A stretch of 12,886 nt of DNA, from the NCBI GenBank assembly GCA_002308815.1, contig DBVX01000046.1, forward strand, positions 1,026 to 13,911, given 5' to 3'. The notes below the pieces were generated by a model. It was not told where the DNA came from. It did no database searches and saw nothing but the letters and a program-made list of their open reading frames with translations. The translations under genes and the position numbers were made by a program. The stretch comes from Bacteroidales bacterium UBA1253 (GTDB taxonomy: Bacteria > Bacteroidota > Bacteroidia > Bacteroidales > Paludibacteraceae). Positions 1 to 5,746 of the stretch are shown piece after piece. Within the stretch, counting starts at the first letter, position 1. The number at the start of each line of letters is the position of its first letter.

Positions 1-506
1 CCCAGCAGCCAGTCGCCTATGGCGCGCATCAGTCCCGCCTCGTACAGGTGCTGGTACTCCGACTGGTCTTTGAGTTTCTGGAAAGCCTCACGGATAGCCT
101 CCTCTGTCAGAGAGGAAACCCACAGGCGTTTGACAGGCACCTTGCAGCCCGCCTTCTGATAGACCCAGCGTTGGATCAGTTCCCCTTCCTGCCCTGCATC
201 ACCGCAGTTGATGACCTCGTCCGCCTGACTAATCAGTCCTTTCAGTATATTGAACTGCTTCTGCACCCCCTCGTCCTTGTCTACATGGATGGCGAAGCGG
301 TCGGGAATCATCGGGAGTGTGGATAAGTTCCAGCCTTTCCATTGGGGGGTATATTCGTCCGGATTAAACAGACCGCACAAGTGACCGAAAGTCCAACTCA
401 CGCAGTAGCCGTTGCCTTCCATAAAGCCGTCGCGCGGATGCGTAGCACCCACCACCGATGCTATGTACCGCCCGACGGATGGCTTTTCAGCAACACAAAG
501 AATCAT
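1..506 (-). CDS. topB: DNA topoisomerase III, N-terminal part (cut by window edge)
   Basis: Type IA topoisomerase that relaxes or decatenates DNA through a transient 5'-phosphotyrosine break. Only 168 complete codons are present; the gene runs off the left edge, so the active-site Tyr and most of the core are not visible. The Toprim domain is clear: AEKPS at residues 6-10 (catalytic Glu7), then NCGDAGQEGELIQRW from residue 100, followed by KRLWVSSLTEEAI and the conserved EAGLMRAIGDWLLG at the edge. The usual DxD acidic pair reads D103-A-G105, so the second Asp is Gly; I believe this variant is common in this family. The start ATG (506-504) overlaps the TGA of the wzz-type gene (505-503) as ATGA, and it places AEKPS where the family has it. 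Expression is therefore probably coupled to the upstream export genes. Family assignment is very sure; chromosomal versus mobile-element origin cannot be judged. Confidence 0.95.
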   Translation of the reverse strand, partial: MILCVAEKPSVGRYIASVVGATHPRDGFMEGNGYCVSWTFGHLCGLFNPDEYTPQWKGWNLSTLPMIPDRFAIHVDKDEGVQKQFNILKGLISQADEVINCGDAGQEGELIQRWVYQKAGCKVPVKRLWVSSLTEEAIREAFQKLKDQSEYQHLYEAGLMRAIGDWLL

Positions 507-2065
507 TCGGATTTCGCTTTATCAGAATCTGAAACAGCGGGATTGGAAGATTCGGCAAGAGTGCTGCGGAGAAGGGACAACCAAGTCACCAACAGAAACC
601 ATGCTATCGGTAACAAAAGACCTAACAGGATAAAACGCGGCATAATATGGAATAAATTGGGCGACACAAGCATCGGATAAATGGTAGGACGCTCAATTAT
701 TCTTACGGGCATTACATCCGAAGCCAACAGAAGTGCGTTTTCTTCTAAACTTTCCACCAAAAAGTTGTACTGCTTCTCTTTCAGTTTTCGCTCGCGCAAC
801 ATCTCTTGATAGCGTCTTTCCTGCTCCGGCGTGGATTGTAACCGACTCGCGTACAAGTCTCGCTGTTTGCGGACATTCTCGCGAATCAGCAGGGTTGACT
901 GGCGGGATTTTTCTATAGCAGAAAGCAGCTCAATGCGGGTATGATCCAATTGTGCGGTATGACTGTCCAGCTTTGGATTGCCGGACATAGCCGTTTGCAA
1001 CAGTTTCTCCCGAGTAAGAACCAATGAGTTGTATAACAGAACCAATTCGGAAATTGCCCCATCGGATATACCCATATTGGACGGCAATACTGTATAATCA
1101 TCGCCCATGGCATTGAGCTGTTGGGTTATGAAATCCAGTATAGCCAAATCTGCATCCAACTGCGCGGCACGCTGATCATAATGTTCGCTGTTCGTGCGGT
1201 AACTTTCTGCCGCTGCATCCAGATTGGCAATCCTGTAAGCGCGCTTGTACGCCTCCAACACCGCCTCTGTGCTGTCCATCTCGCCTGCCACCTCTACAAC
1301 ACGGTCTTTTAAAAAAAGTTCTATCTGACTCGCCAGCAAGTTCTTGTCTGCCACCGACTCGCGATAGTAAATTGCCAGCATGTCTTCCAGCACATCACGC
1401 ATCAGCGTATCCTCGGATGTGGTGGCGGCCAGATGGATGATCCGCGATTCACGCGAACTACGGCTGACACTCACTCTGTTGCAAAAATCTTGAACAGCCC
1501 ATTCCGTTGTGTTGTAAATTATGCGGTATCTGCCATCATCTATTGCAGAGGAGGCAGAGACAAACACATTGCCTATATGAGTCTTGAATGGCTGCTTAAG
1601 GTCAGTAATGCTCGTTTCCGACTCTTCCCCGAATGCGTCCTCCACACTAAGAACGTACTTATCCTTATCAACGGTTAATACTGCAATCACATTGGGGCAT
1701 CCGGCTGGAAGAACAAGCGTGAAAGGACGAGAAGGATACAAACTTTTCCAGTAGAACCCCGCACGCTGATAGTAGAGTGTCTGCAGGTTAAGATGATCCA
1801 CAACCTGCTCCATCAAAGATGAGGACTGTAAAACCTCCACTTCATCGATTGCCAGTTTCTCGCCGCCAAATCCAATCCCATTAAAGGAGTTGGATTTTGC
1901 ATTTTTCTGAGACTGATTACGCAGCATAAGCGATGCACTGACTCTGAAGGTTGGAGGAGAAACACGGTAGTACAAATACCCGAGTATAACACTTGCAACA
2001 AGGCACGCCGCATATATGTACCAACGACGCAAAGACCAGATTATCAATTTTTTCAAATCGTCCAT
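503..2065 (-). CDS. Wzz-type polysaccharide chain-length / co-polymerase protein, no kinase domain
   Basis: Inner-membrane polysaccharide co-polymerase of 520 aa, expected to set polymer length or bridge synthesis to the outer-membrane exporter. A first membrane segment lies at about residues 14-34. It is followed by the Wzz N-terminal domain (residues about 35-110, with GEKLAIDEVEVLQSSSLMEQVV, typical of the family). A long helical, probably coiled-coil periplasmic region spans about 240-400. A GNVR-like segment lies at about 411-458 (PEQERRYQEML, then KQYNFLVESLEENALLLAS). The proline-rich RPTIYPMLVSP comes just before the second membrane segment (about 477-497). The protein ends about 23 residues later with a polar tail, so the fused tyrosine-kinase (Walker A) domain found in many Bacteroidetes relatives is absent. 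The gene starts 18 nt after the wza-type gene, with an AGGA motif 2 nt before the ATG, and its TGA overlaps topB. Confidence 0.93.
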   Translation of the reverse strand: MDDLKKLIIWSLRRWYIYAACLVASVILGYLYYRVSPPTFRVSASLMLRNQSQKNAKSNSFNGIGFGGEKLAIDEVEVLQSSSLMEQVVDHLNLQTLYYQRAGFYWKSLYPSRPFTLVLPAGCPNVIAVLTVDKDKYVLSVEDAFGEESETSITDLKQPFKTHIGNVFVSASSAIDDGRYRIIYNTTEWAVQDFCNRVSVSRSSRESRIIHLAATTSEDTLMRDVLEDMLAIYYRESVADKNLLASQIELFLKDRVVEVAGEMDSTEAVLEAYKRAYRIANLDAAAESYRTNSEHYDQRAAQLDADLAILDFITQQLNAMGDDYTVLPSNMGISDGAISELVLLYNSLVLTREKLLQTAMSGNPKLDSHTAQLDHTRIELLSAIEKSRQSTLLIRENVRKQRDLYASRLQSTPEQERRYQEMLRERKLKEKQYNFLVESLEENALLLASDVMPVRIIERPTIYPMLVSPNLFHIMPRFILLGLLLPIAWFLLVTWLSLLRSTLAESSNPAVSDSDKAKSE

Positions 2066-2083
2066 ATTCCTTTTTGTGTTTTG

Positions 2084-2734
2084 TTACCTGCGGGATGTCT
2101 TGTAGCGGGGACTGACATAGACCACATCGCCCTTTCGGAGATAATAACAGGGTGATGAGAACAACTCATCGGTCAGCAGATTGACGCGGTACTGCGTTAC
2201 CTTTCCGTTTTCCTGCCTTTGTATGAGTACATTTTCCCGATTGGCATTGGGCAGCATATCACCCGCCAGTCCCAATGCCGCCAAAAGCGTGACAGGATAG
2301 TTGATGGAAAATGTACCGGGATGTCTTACCTCGCCAAGAACCGTCACATGCGCATTGCTGATACGCACACGCACCAACGGATTACGGAGTTGCTGTGCTA
2401 CCGCCTTCTGTAACTCCCGCTCCGCTTCAGTTTCTGTCATCCCTGCCAACTGCTTCTTTCCAATCACGGGCAACGTCACAAAGCCGTCCGGCGCAACCAT
2501 ATAGGAATCTGCTTCGTTTATGTTGAAAGGGGTAACGGTTTCTTTGTCATTACCGAAAAAGACTATGCTCACTGCATCTCCAGGCTCCAAAACAAACCCG
2601 GGGACATCCGGCAAACCATACGTTCCACCACTTGATTCTGATCCGCTGAACAATGTCATCTTTTTCGTTGCGCAACTCGACAGCAGACATACTACCGACA
2701 CGCACATCAACAGACTGTAACAGATTTTTCTCAT
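2084..2734 (-). CDS. Wza-type polysaccharide export lipoprotein (Poly_export + SLBB)
   Basis: Outer-membrane or periplasmic component for exporting an exo- or capsular polysaccharide. I choose the ATG at 2734 (216 aa). The reading frame stays open upstream only to a TTG at 2779, and the ATG gives a clean lipoprotein signal: MRKICYSLL, a hydrophobic core, then LLSSC with the lipidated Cys at residue 21 and Ala at +2. A Poly_export domain follows at about 46-125 (GFVLEPGDAVSIVFFG, VAPDGFVTLPVIGK). An SLBB domain lies at about 128-180, containing VTVLGEVRHPGTFSI. The protein stops soon after the final KGDVVYVSP strand, with no C-terminal hydrophobic helix. It is shorter than E. coli Wza (about 380 aa) and appears slightly shorter than many Bacteroides homologues. 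It is the first gene after the promoter at 2777-2808 and is paired with the Wzz-type gene 18 nt downstream. Confidence 0.93.
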   Translation of the reverse strand: MRKICYSLLMCVSVVCLLSSCATKKMTLFSGSESSGGTYGLPDVPGFVLEPGDAVSIVFFGNDKETVTPFNINEADSYMVAPDGFVTLPVIGKKQLAGMTETEAERELQKAVAQQLRNPLVRVRISNAHVTVLGEVRHPGTFSINYPVTLLAALGLAGDMLPNANRENVLIQRQENGKVTQYRVNLLTDELFSSPCYYLRKGDVVYVSPRYKTSRR

Positions 2735-2744
2735 ACGTATATCT

Positions 2745-2760
2745 TGTTCTATATGGAACA
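2745..2760. promoter_or_regulatory. Dyad symmetry in the wza leader (TGTTC-N6-GAACA)
   Basis: A perfect 5-bp inverted repeat with a 6-bp AT-rich centre lies between the predicted transcription start and the wza ATG. It could be a small operator for a dimeric regulator or a weak leader hairpin. A 5-bp arm is short enough to arise by chance, so function is uncertain. Confidence 0.3.
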
Positions 2761-2776
2761 GTTGTTTATCCGGCGG

Positions 2777-2808
2777 CAAATGTACAGCATTTTCTCCGTC
2801 CCTCCAAA
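2777..2808 (-). promoter_or_regulatory. Bacteroides-type primary sigma promoter for wza-wzz-topB
   Basis: Reading the minus strand, TTTG (2808-2805) is followed by a 20-nt spacer and TACATTTG (2784-2777). This fits the known Bacteroides housekeeping promoter (-33 TTTG, -7 TAnnTTTG, spacer about 19-21). By eye it is the only perfect TAnnTTTG I found on the minus strand of the whole window. It lies directly after the rhomboid stop codon, in the longest gap between genes. Transcription would start near 2770, giving a leader of roughly 35 nt before the wza ATG at 2734. The site is seen in the sequence; activity is inferred. Confidence 0.75.
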
Positions 2809-3567
2809 TTATTCATTCAAATTGCGTTGATAATGATAGTCTGTGAACTTGGATTTTTTCTCCTTGTCTGTACGCTGATGTCCTTTCCGCGTGAAAAAAG
2901 AAAATAATCCAGAAAGATCTTCCCGTCCTGTCCTCCTACGCCAATACAACAAAAGCAGCCAACCGAAAAGCATACCCCCCAGATGAGCGAAGTGTGCCAC
3001 ATTGTCCCCCGGTATGGACGAGAATCCCTCCGCCAGTTCAATGACGGCGTAGATAATCACCATCGTGCGCGCTCGAATAGGGATAGGAATGAAAAACAAG
3101 AACATCGGCACATCCGGGAACAGCCACCCAAAAGCAAACAAAATGCCAAACACCGCACCGCTGGCACCTATGGTCACCATTTGAGAGGTGTACACTGCAA
3201 GCTGATTCGCGCTATATTGACCCGCCAACGCCTGCAATTGTATGCTCCATACAGTTTCCTGAACCAGTGCGGCCCCCAGACCGCATACCAGATAGTAAAG
3301 AAGAAACTTACGCTCGCCCCATTCGCGTTCCAAAGCGGGTCCGAACACCAACAAAGCGAACATATTGAAAAACAAGTGACGGAAACCACCGTGCATAAAC
3401 ATATACGTCATCGGCTGCCAGATATGAAAGCCCGATGACGACCAATAGCGAAGCCCCAAAAGATATGTGAGCTGTATGCCATAACGCTGCAGGCACTCGT
3501 CCAACAGCCACATCACCAAATTTGCGAGAAGCAGATACCGCGTTGTGCGGGGCAGATTATCCAACAT
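2809..3567 (-). CDS. Rhomboid family intramembrane serine protease
   Basis: Membrane-embedded serine protease that would cut transmembrane segments of other membrane proteins; substrates are unknown. I choose the ATG at 3567 (252 aa), which gives the usual short N-terminus (MLDNLPRTTRYLLLAN) before the first membrane helix. A TTG at 3621 would add 18 residues. Family signatures are all present: HGGFRHLFFNM at 59-69 (H64 and N68 matching the oxyanion-side His/Asn of GlpG), GASGAVFG with catalytic Ser136, and AHFAHLGGM with catalytic His195. About six membrane segments are followed by a basic cytoplasmic tail of about 40 residues (from about 210). A 66-nt gap separates it from cstA, with no clear Shine-Dalgarno. 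The next promoter begins directly after its TAA, so it probably closes the upstream transcription unit. Confidence 0.93.
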   Translation of the reverse strand: MLDNLPRTTRYLLLANLVMWLLDECLQRYGIQLTYLLGLRYWSSSGFHIWQPMTYMFMHGGFRHLFFNMFALLVFGPALEREWGERKFLLYYLVCGLGAALVQETVWSIQLQALAGQYSANQLAVYTSQMVTIGASGAVFGILFAFGWLFPDVPMFLFFIPIPIRARTMVIIYAVIELAEGFSSIPGDNVAHFAHLGGMLFGWLLLLYWRRRTGREDLSGLFSFFTRKGHQRTDKEKKSKFTDYHYQRNLNE

Positions 3568-3633
3568 AAAAGAAAAAAGTTGTTTTATACAATACACGGC
3601 ATCGCTCAAAATGCGTGCCAAAACGGTGCTGAT

Positions 3634-5142
3634 TTACATTTTACGTTTTGTCCAGCGGATGAACAGGCAAAGCAGCAGAACAGTGACACATGCGGCAATG
3701 AGATACGCCCACATGCTCCATCCCTTGGCGGCGAACAGCAGACCCTCCGGCGCGATGAAGATGTAACTGACGCTGACCATCGTCATAAACAGCGCGGGAA
3801 CGAGCGCGACAAGGTAGCCGTAGGACGAACCGCCCTTCGATGACAGACTGCCATGCTCCTGACGGTAGAGAAAGATCGTTCCCGCCCAGAGCGTGAAGAC
3901 GGCAAGCGTCTGGTTGGTCCACGAGAAATACCGCCATACCACGTTGAAATCGACAAACACCATCCCGAACACGCAGAGGAAAAGTGGGAAGGCGATAGCT
4001 AAACGGCGACCAACCTGACGCTGGTCCCAATGGAGGAAATCGGCGACAATGAGCCGTGCGGAACGGAGAGCCGTATCTCCACTGGTGATAGGCGCAGCAA
4101 TCACACCGATGATGGCCAATATGCCTCCTATCGTGCCGAGCCACGAGCGGCTGACACGGTCCACAACAAGAGCGGCAATGTTCTCGCCTTTGTGGGCGGC
4201 AGCGAACTGCTGCAAACCATCAATGCCATACAGTCCCTGTTCCGGATCGGCGAAGAACGTACCTGCCGCCGCCGCCCATATAAGCGCCAATATGCCTTCA
4301 GCGACCATCGCTCCGTAGAAGATCCACCTGCCCTGCCGCTCGTTGGTGACGCACCGTGCCATCAACGGCGACTGTGTGCCGTGGAAGCCCGATATGGCTC
4401 CGCACGCGATGCTGACGAACATCATCGGAAAGAGGGGCAGGCCGTTGGTCTGGCGGTTTTGCAGCCCGTCGGTCAGTTCGGGCATCTCGCCCGCATGCCA
4501 GCCCAGCATCACAATCATAATGCCGATACCCATAAAGAGCAATATACCGCCGAAGATGGGATAGAAACGGCCTATCAGTTTGTCCACAGGCAGGATGGTG
4601 GCGAACACATAGTAGGCGAAGATAATCAGCACCCATACCAGCGGAATGGAGCTTGTACCCCACGCCATGGACGGCAGAGAGCAGAGTCCTTGCAGCAGGG
4701 TGGCGGGACCACTCAGGAACGTGGTGGTCAGCAGTATGAGAAGCAGTAGGGACAGGACGCGCATGAACAGTTTGATGCCGTTCCCAAGTTCGCTGCCCAC
4801 TATATCAGGCAGCGACGCGCCCTGTTTGCGGATGGACATCATACCGCTCAGGTAGTCGTGCACGCCACCCGCGAAAATCGTTCCGAACACAATCCACAGG
4901 AAGGCACTCGGACCGAAGAAAATGCCCATAATGGCACCGAAGATGGGACCCAGACCCGCTATGTTGAGGAACTGGATAAGGAAGATACGCCAGGGTTTCA
5001 TCGGCACATAGTCCACACCGTCCGACTGGCTGACAGCGGGCGTGGTGCGTCCGGGGTCGATGCCAAACACTTTCTCCACCAGCGTCCCGTACAGGACGAA
5101 ACCCACAACAAGCGCCGCAAGGGCAATAAGAAAAGTTATCAT
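3634..5142 (-). CDS. cstA: Carbon starvation protein A family transporter
   Basis: Polytopic inner-membrane transporter of the CstA/BtsT family. Characterised members take up pyruvate and have been linked to peptide use under carbon limitation; the substrate here is not determined. The protein has 502 aa, close to the short Bacteroidetes form and well under the E. coli protein (about 700 aa). Family motifs are clear: KPWRIFLIQFLNIAGLGPI from about residue 49, IFAGGVHDYLSGMMSIR, the SGFHGTQSPLMAR segment near 250, and APITSGDTALRSARL near 355. Many hydrophobic helices run through the protein and it ends in a basic tail. The ATG start lies 6 nt after the coaE stop, so the two are probably co-transcribed. 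No promoter or attenuator is visible in front of it, so any starvation control would have to act elsewhere. Confidence 0.93.
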   Translation of the reverse strand: MITFLIALAALVVGFVLYGTLVEKVFGIDPGRTTPAVSQSDGVDYVPMKPWRIFLIQFLNIAGLGPIFGAIMGIFFGPSAFLWIVFGTIFAGGVHDYLSGMMSIRKQGASLPDIVGSELGNGIKLFMRVLSLLLLILLTTTFLSGPATLLQGLCSLPSMAWGTSSIPLVWVLIIFAYYVFATILPVDKLIGRFYPIFGGILLFMGIGIMIVMLGWHAGEMPELTDGLQNRQTNGLPLFPMMFVSIACGAISGFHGTQSPLMARCVTNERQGRWIFYGAMVAEGILALIWAAAAGTFFADPEQGLYGIDGLQQFAAAHKGENIAALVVDRVSRSWLGTIGGILAIIGVIAAPITSGDTALRSARLIVADFLHWDQRQVGRRLAIAFPLFLCVFGMVFVDFNVVWRYFSWTNQTLAVFTLWAGTIFLYRQEHGSLSSKGGSSYGYLVALVPALFMTMVSVSYIFIAPEGLLFAAKGWSMWAYLIAACVTVLLLCLFIRWTKRKM

Positions 5143-5148
5143 AATTCA

Positions 5149-5745
5149 CTATGTTTGTTTACAATACTTCCTATGAAGGTGACGAAGAAGTTTGTCCACA
5201 AGGACAGAAACAGGCTGCCTGCCGTTGTTCTCCACCACATAATCCACGCGGTGCCGCAACTGACAATTGCTCATCTGTGCTTTTATCCGCCGCTTGACCT
5301 CCTCCTCGCTTTTGTTGTCGCGCGCCATCGTGCGCGCTATACGTAAAGTCTTGGGGGCGATAACAGCCACAATGTAATCGCACGCGCTGTCAAAACCGCT
5401 CTCGTACAGGATGGCACTCTCCACGAAGGCGAACGGATGCTCCGTTGAAAATCGAAAATTGAAAATTGAAAGGTCATCACGGACAGCGGGATGGACGATG
5501 GCATTCAGTCCGTACAGCAGATCCGGGTCGGCGAACACACGCTCCGCCACACGCGACGTAAGATACGTGTTCCCATCATAGACATCCTCTCCGAGCAGTT
5601 GCTCAATGCGTTGCCGCACGGCGGGAGTCAGCACCAGACGCTTGGCGGCACTGTCCGTGTCATAGACCGCATAACCGCGTTCGCGAAGAGCACCGGCTAT
5701 CGTTGTCTTGCCGCTTCCTATCCCTCCTGTCAGACCTATCAGCAT
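5149..5745 (-). CDS. coaE: Dephospho-CoA kinase
   Basis: Catalyses the last step of coenzyme A synthesis, ATP-dependent phosphorylation of the ribose 3'-OH of dephospho-CoA in the cytoplasm. The ATG at 5745 gives MLIGLTGGIGSGKTT with the P-loop at residues 7-14, the family's normal start; this is 1 nt after the MBOAT stop. An upstream in-frame start would add 11 residues and overlap MBOAT. Other family marks are YDTDSAAKRL near 28, AIVHPAVRDDL near 82, VESAILYESGFD near 108, and the lid region RIARTMARDN...RRIKAQMS at 135-159. Length is 198 aa, normal for the family. Residues 92-101 are encoded by a 7-bp tandem repeat (5444-5471), giving a Phe-rich stretch (SIFNFRFST) in a part of the protein that usually varies. 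The rest looks intact, so I expect an active enzyme. Confidence 0.95.
   Translation of the reverse strand: MLIGLTGGIGSGKTTIAGALRERGYAVYDTDSAAKRLVLTPAVRQRIEQLLGEDVYDGNTYLTSRVAERVFADPDLLYGLNAIVHPAVRDDLSIFNFRFSTEHPFAFVESAILYESGFDSACDYIVAVIAPKTLRIARTMARDNKSEEEVKRRIKAQMSNCQLRHRVDYVVENNGRQPVSVLVDKLLRHLHRKYCKQT
5444..5471. repeat. Four-copy 7-bp tandem repeat (ATTGAAA) inside coaE
   Basis: On the plus strand the units are GTTGAAA, ATCGAAA, ATTGAAA and ATTGAAA, directly adjacent; on the coding strand they read TTTCAAT-type heptamers. The stretch is far more AT-rich than the surrounding coaE sequence. A gain or loss of one unit would shift the coaE frame, whereas three units would keep it. It could be a domesticated copy of an AT-rich simple repeat, or a mutable site. 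Confidence 0.85.
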
Positions 5746-5746
5746 A

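Noticed and set aside
2735..2779. Longer wza product starting at a TTG
   Set aside because: The extra 15 residues would push the lipoprotein signal inward, and the TTG would lie upstream of the predicted transcription start. The ATG at 2734 gives a textbook lipobox.
3568..3633. Possible promoter in the 66-nt gap before the rhomboid gene
   Set aside because: TTTTG-like and TATTGTAT-like words occur, but none fits TAnnTTTG with correct spacing, so I do not call a promoter.
5320..5337. Perfect inverted repeat GCGCGC-N6-GCGCGC
   Set aside because: It lies inside coaE, in the codons for the conserved lid segment ARTMARD. It has no T-run and no position that suggests a terminator or operator, so coding constraint plus GC-rich codons explain it.
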